Under the pieces are notes generated by a model, which did no database searches, was not told the origin of the DNA, and saw only the letters and a program-made list of their open reading frames with translations. Positions 20,999 through 31,078 of a stretch of 64,000 nucleotides of DNA are shown in pieces; within the stretch, counting starts at the first letter, position 1, and every line of letters begins with the position of its first letter. The DNA is from Lepidodermella squamata (lineage: Eukaryota; Gastrotricha), in contig JBLDXI010000054.1 in the NCBI GenBank assembly GCA_047495785.1, positions 1,054,001 to 1,118,000 on the forward strand. The letters run 5' to 3'. The position numbers and the translations under genes are program-made.

Positions 20999-23800
20999 TT
21001 GTATTTCCCACGCCGAAAATCGAATCCGATCATGAAAGCATTGTTATCCGCCAGCCTCAGTGCTGGCAACAACGCATCGAATGGAAGCTCGATTACAATA
21101 ACGAAAAGCCGCGTTACTTCATCTCCCGCTGCTGGTGTTGGCCACTACGCTGCCGGCATTTCTCGCGCTGGGCGTGTCTTCAATAAAATCGCCCATCGTC
21201 GCCTGGCTGTAGGCACAATCGCAACGAAAATGTATTCTACAACCACTTATTACAACAATATAATTGATGGGCTCTCGCCGGACCACGTCAATGTCCTGTA
21301 TTCCTTTCTGCTATTCGAATTGAACGAGCCCGTTCATATTCTTGATTTGGCGATAATTTCCGGAATTTATTCAGGCGAAAAAGATGACGGGAACGATGCT
21401 TTACTAGCAGCCTTAGACTTGGTTTCTAACCTCTGTGTCGAGCTTGAGACTAAGCACATGCTATGCTGTAAAATGGACCCGTTCAACTTTAAACTGAAAG
21501 ATTATTTCTACATCGAACGAGATATTCAAATTGCGCTGAGGGAACATTTTAAAGCGAATGTTACTCTCCCAAGTCCAAAGGGCGTTTCCTTACTCCTGGC
21601 TCTGATTGCGAACCTAGTTGACGCAGACGATATGGACCTGGATGAAGACAAGTCTGGTCAATCGATTATCGATAAATTGATCGCAGTGTCGAGAAACAAA
21701 GTCTGGGAAAGAAGGATTTTGACGAATGGCTACTTGCTACGATTTTTCTACGGTAGATACCGAAGTTTGGCTGGTCGAACTAATCCAGAAGGTAAAACGG
21801 CATTATCAGTCCTGGCCTCGATAACGGACATGCAAGAGCCAATTACCTTCATCTACAATGCCTGTCCTGAAGCTGTAAAAATGATTGATAGCAACGGCCG
21901 AACAGCGATTTCGATAGCGGCAGAAAACGGCAGTATTGCAGTCGTCCAATTTCTATACGAAAAGTACCCCTTAGCCATTGAAATCGCAGACTCTTTGGGG
22001 CGATTGCCACTCCATCACGCTGCGATGAATGGTCATGAAGCTACAGTTCAGCTACTACTTGAATTGGGGCCGGAGTTATCGAGTAGGCAAGATCCGGTTA
22101 CTGGTCGTAACGGGCTTTCGATATGCTGCGAAACTTGCGATGAGATAGAGCTGATAAAGGCTTTCATCTCGCTCAGCTCATCCTCTCTAAATCAACCTGA
22201 TTTGAATGGTCAGACGCCACTCTTCCACGCCGTAGCTAGGGGTAACGTGAAGTTCGTTAGGTACCTTCTCACTGCAGATCCTGAAGGGTTCAAGGCCAAA
22301 GATCTTGAGATGAGAATACCAATTTTCATCGCGGCTGAGAATGGCCGGCTGGAAGTTGTGAAGATTCTCCACAATCTCTGGCCAGAATCTATAAAATTCA
22401 TGGATCGCATAAATAGGACAGTCCTTAGTTACGCAGCTGCTTCTGGAGATTTGAAGACGTTTTCCTTCGTTTACGAATTGTATCGAGACGCGATTATTCT
22501 GTGCGACGATGCTGGCAGATCTCCAATATTCTGGTCTTGTAAGCAGAACGGCTCAAAGAACTTTGTTTCCTTTATCTACGATTGCTACCCGAATTTGGTG
22601 AAAACGAGAGACTCGTCAAATGGCCAAACCCCTTTGATGGCAGCGATTCTAAGACGAGCAGATTTTGAATTGATCACGTTTCTGCATGATTTGGATGAAA
22701 CAGCTGTGAAAGTACCTGATATCAAGGGAAGAACCTGCTTTTCCTACGCTGTTGAGCAGGGCATTGCAAAGCTCATTGAATTTCTACTAAAATTACACCC
22801 AGAAGCTGTTCGTATAGCCGATGAAAACGGCCATCTTCCAATTTGGTTTTCAGTCAACTCCGGCGACTTGAAATTAGTGGATTTTCTATACTCTTTAAAC
22901 CCTGCATCGCTGTCAGTTGTCGACCATAACGAGGGCGGTAAGACTTTGGTGACACTGGCAGCTGAAAAGGGCTATCTTGACATAGTGAAGTTCTTCTACG
23001 GCCGGAGTTTTGACGTCATCAAGCAACGAGATGCCATGGGGCAAACGCCTTTACTTCAAGCTTTTTCGAAAAACCACGTATCAATTGTTAAATATTTCTG
23101 CAATTTATCGAAAGCCCTAACTCAGGAAAAGGACACCAGAGGTAGAAATTTGCTGACCCTCGCCCTTGAGTGCATGAGTATGAATTTCAATTTCATCAAA
23201 TTTCTCTACGACAAATGGCCTGAGGCTTTGGAAATGCCAGATAACGATGGAAATATAGCCTATCTCTTAGCTGAGAATTTCAATTTGGCCACCAATGTTA
23301 AACAACTGATAGAAGAGGCTGTGAAAACACGAGATCGATCTGGCCGAACGCCGTTCTACCGAGCAATAGGCCGCGGCCATTTTGAGGTGGCTAAGTCACT
23401 TCTGCAACTTTACCCTGAATCTCTGAAAGTACCAGATCGGAGTGGGAAAAGTGTCTTCTTTTTATCTGCTCAACTTGGCCTGTTGGAAACTCTCATCTAT
23501 TTATGCGAGCTTGATCCGGAAGCAATTCAGACTCCGAATAAGACTGGTCAAACGCTTTTATTCGCCGCGTCAGAAGAGGGCCAAATCGATGTGGTCAAGT
23601 TTCTGTACGAAAAATATCCGGAAGCCTTGGAGATACCTGATACAACAGATAGAACGCCGAGCATCATTGCGAGTCAACGCGGCTTTTACAATATTGTCAG
23701 CTTTTTCAAGCTGATGACTGATCCTCCGGTCGAGGAGGAACCGCTTCTTGCTACAACTGAAAGTTTGGAAGACACGGCAAAAAGCACCATTAAATTGTAA
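20999..23800 (+). CDS. Long ankyrin-repeat protein with winged-helix-like N-terminal domain (933 aa)
   Basis: Single uninterrupted frame. The first 85 residues are basic and rich in Ser and Ala, with no motif. Residues 90-230 resemble the winged-helix and linker part of the ATPase gene at 16974-19942. VLYSFLLFELNEPVHILDLAIISG lines up with that protein's FYSLVYFAPSEEISIHDISILGG, and AVSRNKVWERRIL with AVSQKRENLWRKLIL. No P-loop or Walker B is present. From about residue 255 to 900 there are roughly 19-20 ankyrin repeats with the same FLYEKYPEA style. This looks like a paralogue that lost, or never had, the nucleotide-binding core. In-frame ATGs downstream (for example 21032) are alternative starts. 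An AATAAA at about 23823 serves as a plausible poly(A) signal. It could act as a scaffold or as a partner or decoy of the ATPase; that is inference. Confidence 0.85.
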   Translation: MYFPRRKSNPIMKALLSASLSAGNNASNGSSITITKSRVTSSPAAGVGHYAAGISRAGRVFNKIAHRRLAVGTIATKMYSTTTYYNNIIDGLSPDHVNVLYSFLLFELNEPVHILDLAIISGIYSGEKDDGNDALLAALDLVSNLCVELETKHMLCCKMDPFNFKLKDYFYIERDIQIALREHFKANVTLPSPKGVSLLLALIANLVDADDMDLDEDKSGQSIIDKLIAVSRNKVWERRILTNGYLLRFFYGRYRSLAGRTNPEGKTALSVLASITDMQEPITFIYNACPEAVKMIDSNGRTAISIAAENGSIAVVQFLYEKYPLAIEIADSLGRLPLHHAAMNGHEATVQLLLELGPELSSRQDPVTGRNGLSICCETCDEIELIKAFISLSSSSLNQPDLNGQTPLFHAVARGNVKFVRYLLTADPEGFKAKDLEMRIPIFIAAENGRLEVVKILHNLWPESIKFMDRINRTVLSYAAASGDLKTFSFVYELYRDAIILCDDAGRSPIFWSCKQNGSKNFVSFIYDCYPNLVKTRDSSNGQTPLMAAILRRADFELITFLHDLDETAVKVPDIKGRTCFSYAVEQGIAKLIEFLLKLHPEAVRIADENGHLPIWFSVNSGDLKLVDFLYSLNPASLSVVDHNEGGKTLVTLAAEKGYLDIVKFFYGRSFDVIKQRDAMGQTPLLQAFSKNHVSIVKYFCNLSKALTQEKDTRGRNLLTLALECMSMNFNFIKFLYDKWPEALEMPDNDGNIAYLLAENFNLATNVKQLIEEAVKTRDRSGRTPFYRAIGRGHFEVAKSLLQLYPESLKVPDRSGKSVFFLSAQLGLLETLIYLCELDPEAIQTPNKTGQTLLFAASEEGQIDVVKFLYEKYPEALEIPDTTDRTPSIIASQRGFYNIVSFFKLMTDPPVEEEPLLATTESLEDTAKSTIKL

Positions 23801-25942
23801 TTTGAATATTGATTGAATTTAAAATAAAGACCTGAACTCATATTTTGGCTTTTAAAACTGGAGCTACAATGAAAGTAGCAGCCTTAGCTATGCCGGACCG
23901 ATTATGGGGTCAAAGTACAAAAGTGGAAATGGCCAATTCTATTTAGGATTAGGAAAAATGCAATACTCCGCCTGACAAGGCACCTCACAAATTTGCAAAT
24001 CGGAAAATCATCCCGGGTCTGCTATTTAAGAAATCTTATACGCAACAATGTATCAATTTCAAACCCGAAAATTAGTTAACAGCTATTGAAATTCTAAATT
24101 TTGTTAATTCTTGAATTTCCGCACCGTGCGGTTTTAAATAATCTCTAATCCATTTTGCCTGGCGCAACTTAAGTCTGGTTTAGACAACGTTCATCGTATG
24201 TAAAAATAAATGGAAGGGACCTCCTTTGCACTTTGAGTAGGAACTATATTGATAGCAGATAGCGCTAATTTTGTGCAAGGCATGGGCAAGAGTAACACTC
24301 TTCCGAGATTACTCACTCATCTTTCGGCTTCGTATTCACTAAGTTGAATTCCCTGTGTAGAAAAACGCGTCAGTATATTCATGAAAATAGGCCATCGAAG
24401 AAACGTTAGACCGTCATGCTCAAACTCAAATTTCAATTGCGTTCACTTCTCTTTTCTTATGTGTGCTTTAAAGCTGCGGCTGAATGCTGAATGCTGAGCC
24501 GAATAATGAATCTCACGCTTTGAAACAATATTTCCCTTTAAATTTTCAAAACAAAGCCAACGATTATGTTTCTTCGCTCGCGCCACGTGTTGCTAAATTA
24601 ACCTCGTTTATAGCCGTGCATAGGCGCGGAAAATCAATGTAAACGTGCGAGTAAATGAAATAACAGCGCTTTTAAGGCGGCACACGCTCTCGCGCGCGCG
24701 CTCTCTCGTTCGCTTTGGGCAAAGGGCGCACACAATGCACAGTAGAAATATTGTATTCAGGAAAATAAACATCTAAAAATGGCTGCCGGCCAGCGTAGAA
24801 TTATATACCCCGCTGCGGTTTTTAGACACAATGCGCGCACTCACACATAACATACACATAGACATACGCACACATGTCATTTCGAGTGAGGTAGGCCGAG
24901 CCATTAGCAGTGCGACAGGCCGTTTTATTATCATGTCATCGCGCAGTGGGACGCCTGGGATTATGCAGTAGAGTAGTAGGCCCGGTAATTCAAATTAGAT
25001 AGTCGTCACTGCTAAAGGGCTTGTTTATTCACTGGGCTTTTTTACTCAATATATTCGAGCCGCTTTATCGGAATGGGTCACCTTATCTCCTCAGAATTTG
25101 CATGGTGCGTGCCATTAAATGCTAAGCACAATTACCTGGCTTTTTCTCCCGTCTTAATTAAAAAACCTATTCTTTCATTTTTCGAGTTTGTCGGAGTGTT
25201 GTGCTGCGACTATGATGTTGACTTGCCGCGAGGTAAAAAATAAACTTTATGATGCGCTGTTTGTCATCCAAACAAAGTGCGGCAAAAGTTGGCATTAGCT
25301 TTTATGGCCTGAATTGGCATCCGGATTTTAGGTGAAGCCAAAAATTGAGGATGCCAATTTGATGAATTATTCCAGAAGAAAAATTTATTTAATGAATTAT
25401 TCGTTTACCTTCTATAATTTTTCCTTGGATCACTACAGCTATTGTCTCATCATTCTTTAAGATTCTTCGATGATTAATTTTTTCTGTAATTTTCCTGTTT
25501 TTGTGTTAGGGATTACTCTTGTGAAAGCAAGTGTGCAGTCAATGAGCCGGACTGGAGAAGGTATCGAATTACGAAATCAAATACCTTGCAATGGGGAGCA
25601 GATCGTGTTCGCCCTAAGCTTAATTCTAGGCTGGGTGGTTGTATTCTGCCCGCAAATCATATCAACAGCAACACCGCTGATTTTCAGTTGAAATATGTTT
25701 CGCGTCTAAACGAAGGCCGAATTTTCCGAGCCCGAATCTCGCGAATGGCACGCGTGACGATTATTTACGACCGGCATTGGCAAAAAATGCGCCCAGCATC
25801 GATTATGACACGACACGCGATGGCATTAGCTATGCAATGATTATATTGAGAATGATGAAGAAATATCAATAAAATTCAGACTTTCTTCCCACTGTTAGAC
25901 TCATTGTACTGCGAGCCTTAGAATCAATAATTTCCTTTACAG
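23801..25942. other. Large intergenic region, no gene confirmed
   Basis: About 2.1 kb. It includes a short CG/CT microsatellite-like patch (about 24688-24715). Open frames at 25470-25691 and 25586-25840 have no recognised domain. An upstream exon of the gene at 25943 may lie here but was not found. Confidence 0.45.
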
Positions 25943-27162
25943 AAAGTGAGCTAGCATTTTCTTACGCCAATACCTACTTCCTGCATCAATTTTGTGGATT
26001 TACCTATTCAATCATGCTCTGGGGTTATAAATTTCAAGATTCAAACATTGTTGGAAAGGTTTGTTTCTCCGTTATCTGGATACCATGACACCTTGCTGCT
26101 ATTTAGGTTGCTAAGAGGGTCCATTATGAATCAGGGCTGGAGCAAATTAATCAAATAATCGACAAATTAATGGCTCAGGGGGTGTTGAGGCACCCTGAAA
26201 TAGGCAACATAGTCACAAGCAATTCATTCCTAGGATCGATCCTCGTCAAATTCTGCAGCAAAGACGAGTTGGTAACAATTCACGGCGAAGCACTAGAGCC
26301 AACTGAACTCGATAATTTATACGAATATTTCCGGCGATTCTGTATGTTTTACTCAGGGACCACTTCTGTATCAGCTGCTGCTCCGTGTTTCTTCAACCCG
26401 TGTTATTTGCACGAGGACGGGTCCGTCGAAGCAGTCGCTATACCCCGCCATCTCAACACGACCTTCATTTGCCTATTCGGGGCGATCAAAGCTGATATAG
26501 ACTCAAACCCGTCCATTCTCGGGCAATGGAAAACTGTAACGAGAAAATTAGCCAATGAGATCAAAGGTAAGACTATTTGTAGACGACTTGATTTTCAGTC
26601 GGCTGATCAACATCTGTTTTTTTCAGTTTTCATCAACGAATTTCCTGGCCTGCGCGATCCCCACGCTCTAATGAGTGAAGCTGCAGAAGAGGTCTTCAGC
26701 AAACTGGACGATGCTAAGGATACAGGCGGCCCCCTGAAAATTGAAGGCATCATCTGTAATGGAGTTGATCTCTCCAGCAAGAAACTAGCCCTGATGATCG
26801 CTTATTACGGCATTCTAATCGGCGAACAGTGGCCTTTTCTCGTACCATCCGAGAGAAAATTTCGTCTCAAAAAGACTTCAGCAACAGATGACGAAAACCA
26901 GGAAGAATACGAACGGGCCAGGGCTATGTCAGTCGGCACAGCTGAGGCTCAGAGTTTGACGCAACGGCGTAAAATGAAGCGGCAAGCATCTAGTGACGAG
27001 AAGTCACGTAGTGCCGAGAAGAAAGTAGCGAACCCCGAGTCAACGGGCGATTTCGTATGGCGAAACGCTCACTTCTTCATTGGATTTGTTGTCCTGGCCG
27101 TGTTTGGCATTGGGCTGTATGGGGTTCTCTACTTCATAATGATGCTGAGCACTCACGATTGA
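25943..27162 (+). CDS. Unrecognised protein with C-terminal membrane anchor (5' end uncertain)
   Basis: Exons traced: 25943-26058, 26107-26566 and 26627-27162, with introns of 48 and 60 bp. The first ATG in frame is 26014. A strong TTTCCTTTACAG acceptor just before 25943 suggests an upstream exon or a trans-splice site. The 60-bp second intron is a multiple of three without a stop, so reading through it gives a 330-residue frame from 26170; removing it restores a smooth join (LANEIK-VFINEFPG). The protein is soluble-looking with a helical region (GLEQINQIIDKLMAQGVLRH), then a charged, Lys/Glu/Ser-rich linker and one C-terminal helix (FFIGFVVLAVFGIGLYGVLYF), so probably tail-anchored. The N-terminal part faintly recalls the distal region of glycerol-phosphate acyltransferases, but no catalytic HxxxxD is visible. 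Function not assigned. Confidence 0.55.
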
Positions 27163-27445
27163 GAGTCTCGGCTGATGGGGAAGCATATGTCCAAATGACG
27201 GCTGCAAATAACAATGTAATGCGACAAGTAAACTGCCAGATTGCTGTGTAATTCAAATAAATTAATTGGTATGAGAAGTCGTGAAAGCAAGGAATCTTGA
27301 AAGAATATACCTACTGCTGAATGGCATTCTATTTTGGGGCTTGGATGCCCTGAAGAGCTGCAACCCGTCAATAGGTGGCTCTATTCACACCCATTGCTAT
27401 TCATTTTCGTTTTTTTTCGAGTAAAATTTACATCGCAATTTCATC

Positions 27446-28367
27446 ATGGCAGCTCGGGCTAACCTTGGAGCTGTAATATTGCTTTTCGCAACAACGTTTG
27501 TTTCAAATTCGTGGAAAATTCGTATTCTAGTTCAATATTCCAGATTCCATTGTTATGGAGATTTCGACAAGCATCTTACAGATATCCAAAAGCAAACACT
27601 TCTTCGAACGTTAGATTGCTGCATCGCAACGCTCAATAAATTGAATATAACATGGTATCTAGAGGGCGGTTCATTACTGGGATTTCATCGAAACAACAAA
27701 ATGATTCCGTAAGTTTGTAAGCATTCGATTTTCGTCTTAGCTCTATTAGACCTTTAACAGCTGGGATGATGATGTCGACATAGCGATTCCTTACGACGGG
27801 GATACATTAGAAAACGTTACACAGCTAGTTGATCTAATGCAGAATACTCTAAATGATATATATGGATTAAATGTTGTCAAAATATTGACGCCTCCTCGTG
27901 GGTACCTCATCAAGGTCTTCTTCACGTCGCCGAAACTGACGAAATTGTTACCGTTTTGGAATGCTATGCAAACGCATTTATTCAAAGGCCTCCGTTTTCC
28001 TTACGTTGATATCCTGATTTATCAGGTTGTGAATGGGAGCGATTACATTTGGAAAGCTATACCTACGAAGAAGGTATATTTCTAGACTGAGTTTGCTTAA
28101 ATTAACCCCTTGCCTTCCTTTTGAATTCAGTATTCAAAGTCAGTCATCTTTCCACTTAAGGAGGGAACATTCGAATCTCGCCGGGTTTTTGTTCCGGGTG
28201 ATCACCAATCTTACCTTCAAGCGATGTATGGCGACTTGACTCTATGCGCGACGCCGATTTTCGATCATAAGTTGAACCGAAATTTGCAGTGGATGCATTA
28301 TGTAAACTGTTCTATCTTGATGCCGAAATTTCCAGAAATGACACTTATCTCGCAGACCAGGCTATAA
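27446..28367 (+). CDS. LicD/fukutin-related family protein (270 aa), copy 1
   Basis: Three exons: 27446-27708, 27761-28073 and 28131-28367, with introns of 52 and 57 bp. The joined length is 813 nt. There is an N-terminal signal or anchor (LGAVILLFATTFVSNSW). The LicD core follows: TWYLEGGSLLGFHR, then PWDDDVDIAIP. Its acidic WDDDxD motif binds metal in this nucleotidyltransferase-fold family. It is completed only by joining exons 1 and 2. GYLIKVFFTSP and PYVDILIYQ follow, as in the family. Relatives include fukutin and FKRP (ribitol-phosphate transfer in the Golgi) and bacterial LicD (phosphocholine). Golgi or secretory-lumen action on glycans is inferred. Two further copies lie just downstream, the nearest of them decayed. 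Confidence 0.85.
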
Positions 28368-28559
28368 TACAGAATTAAAACAACGATTGGTGCTCAAATA
28401 CAAGTGTTAAATGTTAATATATGAGAAATAAATGCAAAAGATATAGAAGAAGAAACGAATAAAAATATAATTCTTGTCAGAATTTCGGTGCTTCTTACGA
28501 ATTTACATAACTCAATCCTCGAAGCATTTTTCTTTGATGGTATTTGCCAAGATTAGAGT

Positions 28560-29110
28560 ACTTTCAATCAACGACTGACTGCTGTGCAGAAGAAAACGCT
28601 GCTAACAACATTCGATAGAACCGTTGAAGCATTAAAATCGTTGAATATTGCATGGTATATGAAGGCGAATCTTTACTTGGCTTTACTTGGCTTGGCTTAT
28701 ATCGACACAGCGCCATCATTCCGTGAGTCATCGGGAAAACTCTAAAATCTGCTTTATTGAACCCTGCGATCCTATAGTTGGGACAACGACATTGACATGG
28801 CAATCCCCATAGATGAGGAAAATTACAAGCCTAACAGTACTTCTCTTTTGATTCAAATTTAGGCTCTGGAACTGTGAAAGTTGGGATATACCCAAGACTG
28901 GACCTTCTAAAAGTCTTCCTAACCTCACAGAAAGCAACAAAACTTTTACCATCGAGGGGTAAAAGCCAGGAAGACGAAACGAATGGACTGAATGTTCCTT
29001 ATATTGACGTAATTCTCTATCGCGGCAAGTACTGGTTCCCGAATGATCAGCTGGATCGCATCGTAAAATATGCCTTCTTTAAACTCATAAAACTATCTTC
29101 CAAGCCGGGA
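28560..29110 (+). pseudogene. Decayed LicD-like copy
   Basis: Recognisable pieces of the LicD family occur in order but in different frames. A QKKTLLTTFDRTVEALKSLNIAWY segment is followed by a frameshift at about 28653. GESLLGF then appears in the next frame with a short TTGGCTTTACTTGGCTT duplication. After a GT-AG intron (ending near 28776) comes WDNDIDMAIP. The frame then meets a stop near 28860. DLLKVFLTSQKATKLLP and VPYIDVILY follow. The metal-binding WDNDID is still present, but the frame is broken at least once and possibly twice. The last break could be a mis-seen intron, since an AG sits at the stop. Most likely a pseudogene between two intact paralogues. Confidence 0.7.
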
Positions 29111-29274
29111 TTTTTTGATATTTTCTTAACAGGCAGGCATTTTGTATATTTTTATATCAAAAAATGCCCGCTTGCCCAGAAAATATCACCAATAACCCGA
29201 CTTGTCAAACACACAATGGAAACCCAAAGAAAGTTTGAGCAACACTCCAAAACGGTGTTATTATCCCAATCTGT

Positions 29275-29345
29275 GGTATTTTTTTGGGTTTTTCCATCTT
29301 GGCCTTGCGAACTAGGGGGTACGATACCCTCCATTCTCCCTGTAC
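29275..29345 (-). repeat. Dispersed repeat with hairpin, copy 2
   Basis: The reverse complement of this stretch matches 9785-9850, including the GGGTATCGTACCC inverted repeat. It lies in the spacer between the decayed LicD copy and the intact third copy. Confidence 0.55.
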
Positions 29346-29691
29346 TTCTAAAATGTTATGCAATGTAGCCGGAACAAATCTACCGATCTTTCTTCATCCT
29401 TCGAGTTCAGCATCCATTATGCAGATCAATATTCAGTTGTTTATATTCGGTGAACTCGCTGAGCTCAGGCAATATTCTTTTTAATGAGCATCGGGTTTTT
29501 CATTGCTGGAAAATGTTGTCAAGTGAACAGCTCAGACGGCGACACGCCATTCATATTTATAAAAAAGCAGTGATGAATAGGCTGTAAGGACTTGACTGAT
29601 TACGGAATCGGCCCACGGTAATTTCCATTCAGTAGAAAATTCTAAAATTGTCTTAGAGACATTCGTAACCAGTGCAATAACGATTTTTACG

Positions 29692-30587
29692 ATGCGTTCT
29701 GGTTTCTCAATCTTCATTTTAGCGTGTTTCCTGCCGTTTCTGTAAGCGATCCTTTGTCCCTAACTTAATGGGTTTCCTTAAGTTCTCCTTTTCTTTATAC
29801 AGATCAACCTTCGACATTGCTGCCGATGCTTTCAAGCGAGTTCTAAACCCTGCGAGAAAGCGAACCTTGATCGAAACTGCTAAAATAACAACTGAAGGCC
29901 TTGATTACATCAATGCTACTTGGTTCCTCGACTCGGGATCTCTGCTTGGATACTATCGCCATGGCTCGATCATACCGTGGGATGATGACATCGACTTCGG
30001 AATATTTGCCAATGACACCAGCGTCTTCACAACTTCTCTTCAATATTTAGGTGACAAGCTACAAGTTTTCTTTGATGAAAAGCATGGCAGAGGGGTGGTT
30101 GAGGTTCGAGTCTATGAGGCAATCGATTTAATCAAGGTTTTCTTCACTTCACCGAAAAAGACGCTTCTGCTCCCAGATTGGTACGACACGGTGCGGGAAC
30201 GAATTAGATGGCCAAGCGTTGACGTTTTTCTGTTTCGACCTTTCGACGATAATTCGACTATTTCGATGAAATGGGGAGAAGACGGTGCGGTTGTAAGTTA
30301 TATCATGAATGTTTAACATAAAGTTACAGCTATTCGCTTTTCCACAGCTAGCTCTGTCTAACGTATTCCCACTGAAGAAGGCCATTTTCGAGACAATACC
30401 TGTTTTCATACCTTCGAAAGTGGAAACCTATCTGGAGAAAGTTTACGGGAATCTGTCTTACTGCGTGAGTGCAGTCAATTTTCATCGACAGCATGCGATT
30501 CAGCAAAAAATGTGGATGACAGACTGCAGCGACCTTGCTAAAATGTACCCGAAATTGTACAAGGCGAAAGCTGCTGCAAAAACCTAA
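29692..30587 (+). CDS. LicD/fukutin-related family protein (259 aa), copy 3
   Basis: Three exons: 29692-29741, 29803-30292 and 30348-30587, with introns of 61 and 55 bp. The joined length is 780 nt. The start at 29692 is preferred over the ATG at 29768 because it gives a signal/anchor (MRSGFSIFILACFLPFL) and a proper GT-AG join; the 29768 ATG lies inside that intron. The LicD core is intact: TWFLDSGSLLGYYRHG, PWDDDIDFGIF, EAIDLIKVFFTSP and WPSVDVFLF. The last exon carries YLEKVYGNLSYC and an AAKT end. It shares domain order with copy 1 but is clearly diverged. AATAAA lies in the 3' flank near 30640-30665. The last 180 bp plus the 3' flank recur as an inverted copy at 36605-36903. Confidence 0.85.
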
Positions 30588-30705
30588 TATAATCTCATTC
30601 TATTATATCCCCTTTCTAGTATGGAGTGTGATAAAAAAATAAAACATTTTGCCGCTAAATAAATGTTGGGAAAATTAAATACCGATATTTGTTCGTTGGT
30701 TTAAA
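30407..30705 (+). repeat. Inverted duplication arm 1 (3' end of LicD copy 3)
   Basis: Covers most of the last exon, the stop codon and the poly(A) region of LicD copy 3. It is nearly identical to the reverse complement of 36605-36903. Confidence 0.85.
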
Positions 30706-31078
30706 AAATGCGAGTGCATTGATCTTGACATTGATGGCATCGCAGAGTTAAGTGAGACAGCTGTTTCAACCAAGTAGGCGTTGTCGCGAAGTGATAAGCG
30801 GTACGCATCCATGATTAAACGGAACCTGGTTATCAGATAGATCTGTGGGTGTATCTGCGGGATGACTCATAAATTTAAGTAATAATTTTAAATATGTAAA
30901 AGCCAATTAAAGAGACTACGGTTTAGGAGGTAGGAAGTTTAAAAATGGTACTACAGCAGCGGGGCAGTTTCATTAAGCCATTCCAAAACCGCTGGAAATT
31001 GTTTATTGTCTATTAAAGAAAGGTAATCGTGCGCTTTAAGCGAAGTTATAAGAACCACTTCCAACACTCTTTTCATAG
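30706..31078. other. Convergent intergenic spacer
   Basis: AT-rich sequence between the 3' ends of LicD copy 3 (plus) and the secreted protein (minus). No feature recognised. Confidence 0.5.

Noticed and set aside
25586-25840. Possible upstream exon of the unrecognised membrane-anchored protein
   Set aside because: No donor site with a matching phase was found and the translation shows no similarity to anything.
29768-29802. ATG at 29768 as start of LicD copy 3
   Set aside because: It lies inside a GT-AG intron; the ATG at 29692 gives a hydrophobic signal and a clean join.
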